Assembly: GCF_900113025.1 (NCBI RefSeq)
Contig: NZ_FONT01000005.1
Span: 186,001-250,000, forward strand
From: Alteribacillus iranensis
GTDB lineage: Bacteria; Bacillota; Bacilli; Bacillales; Marinococcaceae
Direction: 5' to 3'
Length of the DNA: 64,000 nt
Made by a program: the position numbers and the translations under genes. Below, piece after piece: positions 52,717-61,605 of the stretch (the stretch's first letter is position 1; each line of letters opens with the position of its first letter). The notes under the pieces are model-generated. The model was not told where the DNA came from. It did no database searches and saw nothing but the letters and a program-made list of their open reading frames with translations.

Positions 52717-54651
52717 TTACAACCCCCTTGCACTACGCTCAATTTTTTTGATCTCATCAACTTCTACATGGTATCCGTCGTCATAATCAAAAGACCGAAT
52801 CCCCATCATAATCAATGTTCCAATAAGGCCAATAACCGCCAGGCCTATCCACTCAAAGACAAGGGCGAAACTTGCGAAAGCCAGAATAGCCATCATAATA
52901 ATCGGTTGTCCCGTGTTGCTTGGCATGTGAATCGGTTCTAATCTCTCTTCATCAAAAGTAGTTTCATTGTTTTTCTTCATGGACAAGAAAGCATCTCTTC
53001 CATTTATTTCCGGCAATGTGGCAAAGTTATAAAAAGGAACAGGTGTAGGAGTCGCCCATTCAAGTGTTCGTCCGTCCCATGCATCCCCTTTTTCTTCTCT
53101 CTTACTATAGCGATAGCTGTAATAAATGTTGTAGACAAAGATAACAAACCCAACTCCCATGCCGAATGCTCCTACCGTTGATATCACATTTAACGGCATC
53201 CATTCAGGAAGGATAGCGAAAACACGACGCGGCATGCCATCTAGTCCGACAAAGTATTGCGGAAAGAAACAGACATGGAAACCAATCAAAAACCACCAGA
53301 AGCTATGCTTGCCAATTCTTTCATTTAATTTATGGCCGAACATTTTCGGATACCAATAAACTAAACCAGCAAAGCAGGCAAATACAGTTCCTGCAATTAA
53401 CACATAGTGGAAATGAGCAATCAAAAAGTAAGAATTATGGAACTGATAGTCAGCCGCCGCCATCCCGAGCATAACGCCGGTAACGCCACCGATAACGAAA
53501 CTCGGAATAAACGCAAGCGACCACATCATAGCTGTTGTCATCTGTATTCGTGATTTATAGAGTGTTGCCAGCCAATTAAATATTTTCACACCGGTAGGTA
53601 CTGCGATTAACATGGTTGACACAGAGAATACAGAATTGACCAATGCGCCAGCCCCCATGGTAAAGAAGTGGTGAACCCAAACAAGAAAGCTCAATCCGGC
53701 AATGAGTATCATCGACCAAACCATCGCTTTATAGCCAAACAACTGCTTTCGAGCGAACGTGGCAATAATCTCTGAGAATATACCAAACGCCGGCAAGATA
53801 ACGATATATACTTCGGGGTGCCCCCACATCCAGAATAAATTCGCCCACATCATCGGCATGCCTTCTCCGGTCAGCGTGAAAAACTGTGATCCAAATATAC
53901 GGTCAATCGTTAATAAAGCTAATGCCACTGTTAAAATGGGAAAAGCAAATATGATAATAAACGACGTGACGAGAGTGGACCAAGTGAAAATCGGCATATC
54001 AAACATTTTCATTCCCGGGGCACGCATTTTTAGAATAGTGACCATCAAGTTAATTCCTGTAGCAAGCGTACCGATACCAGCAAGCTGGAGGCCCATCAAA
54101 TAGAAATTTTGCCCAGGTCCTGGACTTAATGCTGCACCGGCAAGCGGCGTATAACTTGTCCACCCTGCATCCGGCGATCCCCCAATAACAAATGAGATAT
54201 TGAAAAGCATCGCACCGAAGAAAAAGGACCAGAAACTCACTGCATTTACGAACGGAAATGCGAAGTCTCGCGCACCAATTTGCAGTGGGACAATGATATT
54301 CATCAGACCAACGAGAAATGGCATAGCCATAAAAATGATCATCACCGTACCATGCGTCGTGAAAATCTCATTATAGTGCTGCGAGTTTAAAAAGTTCATA
54401 TTTGGAAACGCCAGCTGTACCCTCATCATCAGCGCATCGACACCGCCACGGAATAACATTGCCAAGGCACTAAGTATATACATAATGCCAATTTTTTTGT
54501 GGTCTACTGTCGTCAGCCATTCACGCCATAGCCAACCCCATCTCTTCAAATAGGTTAATAGAAAAATGATGGCAGACGTTACTAAGACAATAGATACCAT
54601 TCCACCGTATATGAGAGGCTCTCCTGTTACAAAAAACTCATCTAGCTGCAT
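52717..54651 (-). CDS. qoxB: cytochrome aa3 quinol oxidase subunit I
   Basis: Catalytic heme-copper subunit of 644 residues with about 14-15 helices. The low-spin heme His lies in FTTHGTVMIIF, the CuB His and the cross-linked His-Tyr pair in WMWGHPEVYIVILPAFG, the two further CuB His in LVWVHHFFTMG, and the heme ligands in LIAHFHYVLIAG. The K- and D-pathway regions are consistent with a type A1 proton pump. It reduces oxygen to water with electrons from menaquinol. Confidence 0.96.
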   Translation of the reverse strand: MQLDEFFVTGEPLIYGGMVSIVLVTSAIIFLLTYLKRWGWLWREWLTTVDHKKIGIMYILSALAMLFRGGVDALMMRVQLAFPNMNFLNSQHYNEIFTTHGTVMIIFMAMPFLVGLMNIIVPLQIGARDFAFPFVNAVSFWSFFFGAMLFNISFVIGGSPDAGWTSYTPLAGAALSPGPGQNFYLMGLQLAGIGTLATGINLMVTILKMRAPGMKMFDMPIFTWSTLVTSFIIIFAFPILTVALALLTIDRIFGSQFFTLTGEGMPMMWANLFWMWGHPEVYIVILPAFGIFSEIIATFARKQLFGYKAMVWSMILIAGLSFLVWVHHFFTMGAGALVNSVFSVSTMLIAVPTGVKIFNWLATLYKSRIQMTTAMMWSLAFIPSFVIGGVTGVMLGMAAADYQFHNSYFLIAHFHYVLIAGTVFACFAGLVYWYPKMFGHKLNERIGKHSFWWFLIGFHVCFFPQYFVGLDGMPRRVFAILPEWMPLNVISTVGAFGMGVGFVIFVYNIYYSYRYSKREEKGDAWDGRTLEWATPTPVPFYNFATLPEINGRDAFLSMKKNNETTFDEERLEPIHMPSNTGQPIIMMAILAFASFALVFEWIGLAVIGLIGTLIMMGIRSFDYDDGYHVEVDEIKKIERSARGL

Positions 54652-54653
54652 AT

Positions 54654-55592
54654 CTATTCACCTACTTCCTGCGGCTGATTGCTCTTATTAATATTTTCTA
54701 AGTGTAATAATTTACCATACGCATCTTCATGGCGTTCAATAGAGTAATCGCGACCTTCATTTGTCCCATGGTCCACCCACTGAAGATGAGTCGAGGAAAA
54801 TGCCATCGTATTTGTCAAGCCAGGCTCAAGTAATGTGTCGTATTGTTCTTGAGTGAGTGCAGGTTTTTCAATTTGAATGCTTTGTACCCAGTCCTCAAAT
54901 TGTTCCTTACTTTCTGCGTGGACTTTAAAAGTTTGTTTTGCAAAACCCTCTCCATTAAAGTTAGAATTACGTCCGTCATAAACACCTGGCTCATCCGCCT
55001 GCAAATAAAGAACCGTTTCCATACCGGCCATATTGTATTTTTGACCACCAAGTGCTGGAATCCATAAAGCTGCCATAGAGTCAGCAGACGATAACCGGAA
55101 TTCAATGTCTCGACCCGTTGGTATGTGCAAGTAGTTCACCGTCTCTATATTCTGTTCTGGATAGCTGAAAAACCATTTCCAATCAGCTGAAGTCGCATAA
55201 ATAACTAGCGGCTCCTCGTCCGTACCCTCAGCGGAAGGCTTTTCCAAGTCATATATTGTTTGCACTGTCGGTATGGATAAAGCAATGACAATAGCTAAGG
55301 GGATAACAGTCCAAATAATTTCAATCATGGTGTTACCATGAATATCAGGGTCATAATCACTGCTCTTACGGTTAGGACGATCACGGAACTTATAAACCAT
55401 GAAAGCAAATAACACGAACACCACAACCACGATAATCATCATGAATATGAGAGAATACATAATAAGGTCTTTCTGACTTTGTGCAACCGGCCCTTTAGGA
55501 TCGAAAACGACGAGTTGATTGCATCCACTTAACAGCATAACAGCGCCTATTAGAAAGAAAGAAAACCATTTATTCTTTGTCATATGTTTCAT
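54654..55592 (-). CDS. qoxA: cytochrome aa3 quinol oxidase subunit II
   Basis: A 312-residue lipoprotein (lipobox VMLLSGC, then NQLVVFDPKGPVAQSQKDLI) with two membrane helices and an exported cupredoxin domain. The CuA ligands of cytochrome c oxidases are absent: the region reads SADSMAALWIPALGGQKYNM without the CxxxC, marking a quinol oxidase. It is the first gene of the operon. A-B-C-D order is as in B. subtilis. Confidence 0.95.
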   Translation of the reverse strand: MKHMTKNKWFSFFLIGAVMLLSGCNQLVVFDPKGPVAQSQKDLIMYSLIFMMIIVVVVFVLFAFMVYKFRDRPNRKSSDYDPDIHGNTMIEIIWTVIPLAIVIALSIPTVQTIYDLEKPSAEGTDEEPLVIYATSADWKWFFSYPEQNIETVNYLHIPTGRDIEFRLSSADSMAALWIPALGGQKYNMAGMETVLYLQADEPGVYDGRNSNFNGEGFAKQTFKVHAESKEQFEDWVQSIQIEKPALTQEQYDTLLEPGLTNTMAFSSTHLQWVDHGTNEGRDYSIERHEDAYGKLLHLENINKSNQPQEVGE

Positions 55593-55832
55593 GAGGCACT
55601 TCTCCCCTCTTTAATATCTAATACGGAAATTATTGTTCAACGAGGAATGATATATTTAACTTGGCTAATTCACCATTTAACAATCGTAACGTTGATTATA
55701 GCAATATACCCTCTATATATTTTAGTACCTTTACAAAATCGCAATAAAATGTCTACAATTTCGTTGCATAATTGATACAAAATGTTCAGGATTAGCAAAA
55801 AAGTTAGCAATTTCTTAACAAAGGAGCAAATA

Positions 55833-56099
55833 ATGAAATTAATTTTTGGTTATACCGTCATAATTACTATTTTTTCTTTTTGCATGATGGGGATAGATAA
55901 ATGGAAAGCCATAAGGAGCAAACATCGTGTACCGGAGAATACGTTGCTCACCTTAGCATGTTTAGGAGGGTTTGGAGGAGTAATAGCGGGAATAATTATT
56001 TTTCATCACAAAGTGAGAAAGCCAATGTTTACTATGTTGGTACCTATTATTGGAGTTCTTGAAATAGCTGTCTTCCTTTATTTTTTTAATTTCATATAA
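55833..56099 (+). CDS. DUF1294 membrane protein
   Basis: An 88-residue protein with three hydrophobic segments and the DUF1294 marks MMGIDKWKAIRSKHRVPENTLL, GGFGGVIAGIIIFHHK and KPMFTMLVPII. The ATG at 55833 has AAAGGAG 7-8 nt upstream. Function unknown. Confidence 0.8.
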   Translation: MKLIFGYTVIITIFSFCMMGIDKWKAIRSKHRVPENTLLTLACLGGFGGVIAGIIIFHHKVRKPMFTMLVPIIGVLEIAVFLYFFNFI

Positions 56100-56226
56100 A
56101 AATCAAAGACAACTTCGCAATTGACAGACGCTATCACCACGGGCAAACGTACAGCATTCTTTCAGAGGTCCGCCAAAATCGGAGAGCTCTCTTACGGCAT
56201 CTTCATCGTACTCTTTTTACACAAAA

Positions 56227-56260
56227 AAGAAGTTTTCCTTAGCAACAAGGAAAACTTCTT
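56227..56260 (-). terminator. terminator of the S-box organosulfur operon
   Basis: AAGAAGTTTTCCTT and AAGGAAAACTTCTT form a 14-bp perfect stem around a 6-nt loop, followed on the minus strand by TTTTTTGT. It lies 14 nt after the symporter accessory gene. Confidence 0.85.
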
Positions 56261-56273
56261 ATCTAGCAGGAAA

Positions 56274-56372
56274 CTAATCTTTAAAATACCACTTCCATAG
56301 TGAGACACCAACAATAGCGAGACTAGCGAGAAAACCGTAAAGCCATATGGAAAGCATCGCGTTTACAAACAT
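56274..56372 (-). CDS. symporter small accessory protein (32 residues)
   Basis: A tiny gene directly after the sodium:solute symporter, with GGGAAAGGATG about 6 nt before the ATG at 56370-56372 and a stop at 56274-56276. The product has one membrane helix (IWLYGFLASLAIVGVSLW) and ends WYFKD. Small one-helix proteins of this type are commonly encoded right after SSS-family symporters, and databases name them symporter small accessory proteins. Their role is thought to be assembly or regulation of the transporter. Confidence 0.75.
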   Translation of the reverse strand: MFVNAMLSIWLYGFLASLAIVGVSLWKWYFKD

Positions 56373-56389
56373 GTATGGTCATCCTTTCC

Positions 56390-57901
56390 CTAATTTGCCA
56401 TCGAACGCTTTTCTTCTCTATCTTCCCTTTCAGATGGATACGGGTTTTTTAGAATTCTTGCGAAGATGACAATCGTTAAAATTCCAATAAAAGTAGCTAC
56501 TGCTCCTGCAGACATGGTACTCGGAATAATACCAGTAAAGTAAATAACAAGATAGGAGAGCAATCCAGTCGTCATCGAGAGTTCTGCTGCTCTCGCAGGA
56601 GCTTTTCTCTTACCATATATAGCGTATAGGATCGGTCCCATCGTTCCAGCTGCAACTCCTGATATTCCTATCCACATGACATCGCCCATATATGCAGGAG
56701 GCTGCAATACAATCAAAAAAGCGGCCAATCCGATTAGAGGTACTGTCAGACGACTGATTTGTAAAGAAACTTTCTGTGCTTTTTCATCACTAATATCGAT
56801 AATTTTTCGCTTAACGAGAAACTTTAAAAAGATATCATTCGCAAACACAGTAGATATGGAAACGAATATTCCATCTGTAGTAGACATCGCAGCGGCAAGG
56901 ATGACCACACCAAAAATAGCTACAATAATTGCCGGGAATGCCCAAACCGCGTATTCCATTAAAGCAAGATCTGCTTCCGCTACACTGTCCCCTAAAGCAA
57001 CTCTGCTATAGAGCCCTCCGAAGAGAACGAGCAGACAGAAAGAAGCAGCAACTACGTATGTTGCAATCATTTTTCCTAGATCTTTTTCTCTCTTCAAACC
57101 AAGCACTTTATTGAATAAATGCGGGGCAGAGGCAAAGGCCCATTGAATGATGATAGCACCGGATATAGCACCCACAGAATAAAAATGAGCGGAGTTTGGA
57201 TTGAGAACTTCTACTAAATTCCCGTTTTGATCACTAAGATTATCTACAATGCCTGTGAAAGTGCCTGATAGGCCACCATCCCAAAAAATAACTATTCCAG
57301 ATACAAATATCGCTACACCCGCAACAGCCATCATCACTGCCTGCACAGCATCGGTATAAATATCAGCAAAAGCCCCTCCTGCAAATACATAAAGAACGAC
57401 AATAGCTGTTATAAAAATCAAACCTGTGGTATAGGACATTCCTAAAAGATACTCAAAAATTCGCGCACCTGCCACAAATTGGGCAGCAATATAAAATATA
57501 TTAAAAAGCAGTATGAGTCCTGTTCCTACTCTTAATATGTCACTGTTGTAAAAATCACCGAGCCAATCTGGTAGAGACAGTGACTTTTGTTTCGTGTTTA
57601 GTTTTCTTACTTTTTTGGCTACCATCAGAACCCCAATTGGTCCTCCGCCGATCATTGCTAAAAATATCCACAGGTTAGACAATCCCCAATCGTAAGACCA
57701 GCCTGGATACCCAAGAAATGTCGCTGCACTTAAATATGTAGCAGCAAAGGATAGACCGAGCACATATGGTCCTAAATTTCCCCCGCCGGTAGCAAAATCA
57801 CTGACGCTTTTGGTTTTTCTAGCACTGATGAATCCAAGGACAAGCATCACAATAAGAAATAGTGCAAAACCAATCCAAGTATATAACGTAACTGTGCTCA
57901 T
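56390..57901 (-). CDS. sodium:solute symporter (SSS family)
   Basis: A 503-residue membrane protein with about 13 helices. SSS marks: DFATGGGNLGPYVLGLSFAATYLSAATFLG near residues 35-65, RKLNTKQKSLSLPDWLGDFY, and GAFADIYTDAVQAVMM (the classic sodium-binding/signature region). AAAGGAGG precedes the ATG. It lies in an S-box-controlled operon after an LLM monooxygenase, so an organosulfur compound, or an amino acid containing sulfur, is the likely solute. Confidence 0.9.
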   Translation of the reverse strand: MSTVTLYTWIGFALFLIVMLVLGFISARKTKSVSDFATGGGNLGPYVLGLSFAATYLSAATFLGYPGWSYDWGLSNLWIFLAMIGGGPIGVLMVAKKVRKLNTKQKSLSLPDWLGDFYNSDILRVGTGLILLFNIFYIAAQFVAGARIFEYLLGMSYTTGLIFITAIVVLYVFAGGAFADIYTDAVQAVMMAVAGVAIFVSGIVIFWDGGLSGTFTGIVDNLSDQNGNLVEVLNPNSAHFYSVGAISGAIIIQWAFASAPHLFNKVLGLKREKDLGKMIATYVVAASFCLLVLFGGLYSRVALGDSVAEADLALMEYAVWAFPAIIVAIFGVVILAAAMSTTDGIFVSISTVFANDIFLKFLVKRKIIDISDEKAQKVSLQISRLTVPLIGLAAFLIVLQPPAYMGDVMWIGISGVAAGTMGPILYAIYGKRKAPARAAELSMTTGLLSYLVIYFTGIIPSTMSAGAVATFIGILTIVIFARILKNPYPSEREDREEKRSMAN

Positions 57902-57946
57902 TACTGACCTCCTTTGCTTTGATGAGAAGAGGGGGATGCCCCCTCT

Positions 57947-59320
57947 TTATGATGATTGAATTACCGCTGATTTTCGTGCCGGGTGATTGTCAGGTAAATG
58001 AGCACGTCCTTTACCAAACATATTTTCTCTTAATGTTTTTCCTTCATATTCTTTTCGATAAATTCCTCGTTTTTGAAGCTCGGGCACAACATAATCTACA
58101 AACTCACGAAACGTTTCCGGGGAGTATGTTTGGGCGATGTTCAAGCCGTCTATATCCCCTTCTACAGCCCATTCTTCGATACGGTCTGCTATTTGTTCAG
58201 GGGTGCCGATAAATTTCACTGTCCCATTTCCAAGCCCGTGATTTTTAACCGCCTCGCGCAACGTCCATTTTTTGTTCGGATCTTTCGTGTACATATCCAA
58301 GTTACCTTGCACTGCATCTGTCTCAATATCTTCTATATACTGATCTGGATCGTATTGAGAAAAATCAATTCCTGTATGCCCAGAAAGTAAAGAAGCTGTT
58401 CCTTCGTAGCTGACGTGCTCGGTTAAATCCCTATATTTGGCATACGCTTCTTCTTCCGTAGATCCAATAATCGGTAAAACCATCGGAAAGATTAACACGT
58501 CTTCTGGATTTCTTCCTTGTTCTTTCGTCCGCTTCCGAATATCTGCCACGTAGGCTTTTGTTGCCTCTAGGGAATGATTTTTTGTAAAAATACCTTCAGC
58601 ATGTTTCGCCGCAAAGTCTCTCCCTTTTGGAGACGCTCCTGCTTGGAACAAAACAGGGGTTCTCTGTGGGGAAGGTTCCACTAAATGTGGTCCCGGCACC
58701 TGAAAGAATTCACCTTCATGGTTAATCAATCGAACCTTCTCTGGATGTGCAAACGTATCATTATCTCGATCGTAAACGACTGCGTCATCTTCCCAGCTAT
58801 GTTCCCAAAGTTTATAAACAACGTCGAGAAACTCATCTGCCCGGTCATAGCGTAGTTCTTTCGGAAGCCGGCCAGAAAGCCCAAGATTCACTGCTTCACT
58901 TTCAAGATATGAAGTCACTACATTCCAAGCAACTCTACCGCCCGTTAAATGATCGAGAGTGGATAACTGACGTGCAAGCGCGTAAGGCTGTGCGTATGTA
59001 GCAGAAATAGTTGGGGCAAACCCAAGATTTTCAGTCACCGCAGCCATCGCAGTAATAGGAAGGACAGGGTCGTGGGCAGGAAGTTGTACAGCATGCTGAA
59101 CGGCTGCGTCATGACTGTTCCCATAGACGCTGTAAGTTCCTAAAACATCAGCGATAAACATGGCGTCAAATTTTCCGCGCTCAAGAATTTTCGCCGTTTC
59201 TACCCAATAGGATAAACTGCTATGATTCGTTCCCTCGTCCTTCGGATGCTTCCATAATCCCGTAGAGTGGGGAGAAGGTGAATTTTGAATAAACCCATTC
59301 AAGTGAATTTGCTTTTTCAT
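57947..59320 (-). CDS. LLM-class flavin-dependent monooxygenase (NtaA/SnaA/DszA type)
   Basis: A 457-residue bacterial-luciferase-like (TIM barrel) monooxygenase using reduced flavin. Subfamily marks: HSTGLWKHPKDEGTN near the N-terminus, AEVLGTYSVYG-like ADVLGTYSVYG, GFAPTISATYAQPYALARQLSTLDHLTGGRVAWNVVTSY (residues about 105-145), and PVLFQAGASPKGRDFAAKHAEG. Relatives cleave C-S or C-N bonds in sulfonates, dibenzothiophene sulfone or nitrilotriacetate. The S-box upstream makes a sulfur compound the best guess. Confidence 0.9.
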   Translation of the reverse strand: MKKQIHLNGFIQNSPSPHSTGLWKHPKDEGTNHSSLSYWVETAKILERGKFDAMFIADVLGTYSVYGNSHDAAVQHAVQLPAHDPVLPITAMAAVTENLGFAPTISATYAQPYALARQLSTLDHLTGGRVAWNVVTSYLESEAVNLGLSGRLPKELRYDRADEFLDVVYKLWEHSWEDDAVVYDRDNDTFAHPEKVRLINHEGEFFQVPGPHLVEPSPQRTPVLFQAGASPKGRDFAAKHAEGIFTKNHSLEATKAYVADIRKRTKEQGRNPEDVLIFPMVLPIIGSTEEEAYAKYRDLTEHVSYEGTASLLSGHTGIDFSQYDPDQYIEDIETDAVQGNLDMYTKDPNKKWTLREAVKNHGLGNGTVKFIGTPEQIADRIEEWAVEGDIDGLNIAQTYSPETFREFVDYVVPELQKRGIYRKEYEGKTLRENMFGKGRAHLPDNHPARKSAVIQSS

Positions 59321-59375
59321 GCTAAGAACTCCCTTTTCAATGTTGTTTGTAAATTTTTGCTGGCTGGCTTATCGC

Positions 59376-60038
59376 TTAAGCTTCGTCATAGGCATTTAAT
59401 GCATTGACACTGTGTGCAATTGCGGATCCTGCCTTTAAGGCTACTGCTACAAAAATAGCTTCCGATATCTCTTCTAGTGTAGCTCCCGTCTTTTTCGCAT
59501 TTTTTGTATGCAAGTTAATACAATAAGCGCATCCGGTAGTATGAGCAGAGGCTACTGCTATTAGCTCTTTTTCCTTCTCCGTCAGCTTTCCAGCCTTGAT
59601 AGCTGTTTGATCAAAGGAAGCAAATGCCTTGAATGTTTCTCCGTCAAGGTCACTAAATTCCTTAAGCCGATTGAAGTAAGAAGCTTTATAAAGCTCGTCT
59701 TCGCTATCACCATCAAACGCATTCAACGCATTTACACCATGAGCGGCTGCTGAACCAGCTTTTAATGCAGTTGCAACAAAAATCGCTTCAGCTACTTCCT
59801 CTTTATCAACATCATTTTTCTTAGCGTTCCCTACATGTAAATCAATGCAATAAGGACATCCAGTAATATGAGCCACTGCAATGGCAATTAACTCCTTTAA
59901 TTTTACAGACAAATTTCCTTCAGCTAACGCTTTATCATTAAACTCAAAAAATGATTGAAATGCTTCTGGTGCGTATTCCTTCAGTTCGAAAATGCGGTTG
60001 AAATATGATTTTTTATATAAGCTATCTGTTTGTGTCAA
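59376..60038 (-). CDS. tandem carboxymuconolactone decarboxylase / AhpD-like protein
   Basis: A 220-residue protein made of two AhpD-like repeats. Each carries a CxxC with the family HxxNAKK context: TGCPYCIDLHVGNAKK (Cys 61 and 64) and TGCAYCINLHTKNAKK (Cys 170 and 173), preceded in each by SYFNR and KELIA stretches. Single-domain relatives act as thiol peroxidase-type reductases as trimers or hexamers; this one packs two domains in one chain. TTG start with AAGGAG upstream. First gene after the S-box riboswitch, and probably a redox partner or scavenger for the monooxygenase step. Confidence 0.85.
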   Translation of the reverse strand: MTQTDSLYKKSYFNRIFELKEYAPEAFQSFFEFNDKALAEGNLSVKLKELIAIAVAHITGCPYCIDLHVGNAKKNDVDKEEVAEAIFVATALKAGSAAAHGVNALNAFDGDSEDELYKASYFNRLKEFSDLDGETFKAFASFDQTAIKAGKLTEKEKELIAVASAHTTGCAYCINLHTKNAKKTGATLEEISEAIFVAVALKAGSAIAHSVNALNAYDEA

Positions 60039-60214
60039 TGTAATCTCTCCTTATTGATTAAAAAATTTGTACGTTATCGGTGACTCAAAAACTATGAATC
60101 CACTATTTACCGTGTAACACACCTCCCTAACTAATTAAATATATCTTATCAAATTACTGGGTTTTTGAGCAATGTTTTCTTGCTATTTTCCTTTTCTAAA
60201 ATAATGATACAAAC

Positions 60215-60245
60215 AAAAAAACCTCTTGATGAGAAAGAGGTTTTT
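60215..60245 (-). terminator. expression-platform terminator of the S-box
   Basis: AAAAACCTCTT and AAGAGGTTTTT arms around a 7-nt loop, followed on the minus strand by TTTTTTTG. It lies immediately downstream of the SAM-binding aptamer, so SAM binding would end transcription here. Confidence 0.85.
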
Positions 60246-60256
60246 ATACACACTGT

Positions 60257-60361
60257 CTCATCTGCCAAGCGACTGCTTGCTGGAATTAGCACCTTTTTGC
60301 TTTTATAAGCAACGGTTGCTGCGGGATCACAGGACCAGTTCCTCCCCCGACTCTTGATAAG
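60257..60361 (-). ncRNA. SAM-I (S-box) riboswitch aptamer
   Basis: The minus strand shows the S-box core in order: CTTATCAAGAG at the 5' side, GGAGGAACTGGTCC, TGATCCCGCAGCAACC, AAGGTGCTAATTCCAGCA, and GATGAG closing P1 with CTTATC (C-G, U-A, U-G, A-U, U-A, C-G). A terminator follows after 11 nt. High SAM should switch off the carboxymuconolactone-decarboxylase-like, LLM monooxygenase, symporter operon downstream. Confidence 0.92.
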
Positions 60362-60408
60362 ATTAGCCTTTATTCAATTGGAATTTTTCATCATTTAAGA
60401 TTTCTTTT

Positions 60409-60437
60409 ATCTTAGCGTTTACAAAGTAAAGTGTCAA
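60409..60437 (-). promoter_or_regulatory. sigma-A promoter of the S-box operon
   Basis: Minus strand TTGACA (60437-60432, full consensus), 17-nt spacer, TAAGAT (60414-60409). It places the start about 40 nt upstream of the riboswitch aptamer. Confidence 0.7.
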
Positions 60438-60462
60438 GAAGAAATATTTCTTTGATCATAAT

Positions 60463-60624
60463 TTAAATAATTCTCTTTGCTTGTTGTTCTTGAACATAAA
60501 CTTTTTTGGAGTGTTTATCTTCTAGTCTCTTTTCAATATCGTTGATTATTTCTTGGTTGCTCATTATTTCTTTTTTATTTTCATTAATGAGCTCGTTTAA
60601 TGAGATTCTCGTTGTCTTTCTCAT
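60463..60624 (-). CDS. FbpB-family small basic protein
   Basis: A 53-residue basic, helical protein: MRKTTRISLNELINENKKEI followed by an IEKRLEDKHSKK stretch, the pattern of Fur-regulated basic proteins FbpA/FbpB of Bacillus. AAAGGAG lies 9-10 nt before the ATG at 60622-60624. In B. subtilis FbpB helps the small RNA FsrA to spare iron. A clear Fur box is not seen upstream, so iron control here is unproven. Confidence 0.7.
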   Translation of the reverse strand: MRKTTRISLNELINENKKEIMSNQEIINDIEKRLEDKHSKKVYVQEQQAKRII

Positions 60625-60923
60625 GGATCATGCTCTCCTTTTTTATGTTTCTCCCCACATTTATAGTGTAACGAATTATCTGACTAAATTGTTGGAACAG
60701 ATGTTACTAATTTTTGAATTTTATCTTAATTTTTAGAAGAGCTCCTCCAATGCGTCAGACTGACTTTTACATTCTCAACACCCTTCCGATTCCACTATCA
60801 AAAGTAAAGAATTTCCGTAACATAACTAGTTACTCGAAAGAACATCACCCTTTTTTCAACATACTTTTTATGAAAGTAACCCATACTATTGATTAGTTAA
60901 TAATTACAAATAGAGGTGACAAG
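60625..60923. other. intergenic region between FbpB-like and DUF3231 genes
   Basis: About 300 bp, A/T-rich. A weak minus-strand promoter (TTAGTC, 16 nt, TATAAA) may serve the FbpB-like gene. No further genes, repeats or structured RNA are evident. Confidence 0.45.
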
Positions 60924-61475
60924 ATGGCAGGAAATGCACTTAACGCTTTAACTAAATTCTTACACAGCCTTTATGATGATGACCCAAAACCACCCTTACA
61001 TGTTGGTGAAGTTATGGTGTGCTGGACCTACCTAAATGCACTAGAAGAAGCGGTAGCTTTAGAACATGTTGGTTTAAATACGACAGTAGATAAAGAACTT
61101 ATCAACATCCTTAACAACACCATTGATGCTGCTAATTCTCAAGCTGAAAAATTAAGAAGCTTTTTACAACAAGAGGGTGTCCCCTTCCCTAGTAATTCTG
61201 CGGAAAAGCCTAAATCTGATCCCCAATCCGTGCCAATGGGTGTGAAGATGACTGATTCAGAGATAGCGAATGCGGTTAGCCTTAAAATTGCAGCTTCTAT
61301 TACCTTATGCGCCAGTGGTATTTCTCAATCATTGAGAGGTGATGTGGGATTAATGTTTGTAGAATTTCAAAGCGAAGCCATTCGTGATGGTGAAATATTA
61401 AAAGCTACTATGAAAAAACGCGGTTGGATTAAGACGCCTCCTTTTTACACACCCCCGGGCACCAATGCAGAATAA
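60924..61475 (+). CDS. DUF3231 family protein
   Basis: A 183-residue helical protein of the DUF3231 family, with KPPLHVGEVMVCWTYLNALEEAVALEHVGLN (N-terminal third) and a SVPMGVKMTDSEIANAVSLKIA linker before a second helical bundle. Bacilli encode many copies, often near spore-coat genes. GAGGTGAC precedes the ATG. It is convergent with the CotF/catalase operon. Function unknown, probably sporulation or stress related. Confidence 0.8.
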   Translation: MAGNALNALTKFLHSLYDDDPKPPLHVGEVMVCWTYLNALEEAVALEHVGLNTTVDKELINILNNTIDAANSQAEKLRSFLQQEGVPFPSNSAEKPKSDPQSVPMGVKMTDSEIANAVSLKIAASITLCASGISQSLRGDVGLMFVEFQSEAIRDGEILKATMKKRGWIKTPPFYTPPGTNAE

Positions 61476-61520
61476 ATATTCTGGTTCGCACTAGACGATG
61501 GAACCACACGAATAATAAAA

Positions 61521-61554
61521 GCCTCTCACAAGTTTTCGCAAACTTATGAGAGGC
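61521..61554. terminator. terminator between DUF3231 and the coat/catalase operon
   Basis: GCCTCTCA-caagttttcgcaaactta-TGAGAGGC: an 8-bp outer stem plus AAGTTT/AAACTT inner stem. The A-rich sequence to its left gives a U-tract for the minus strand (TTTTATTATT). It resembles the hairpin at 63306-63338. Confidence 0.75.
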
Positions 61555-61605
61555 CCTGCAAATTAGTATCAACCTCATATCTTCTTATTTTTTAGTCGTT
61601 TAAAT

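Noticed and set aside
60660-60720. Fur box upstream of the FbpB-like gene
   Set aside because: Only scattered GATAAT-like matches; nothing close to the 19-bp inverted repeat.
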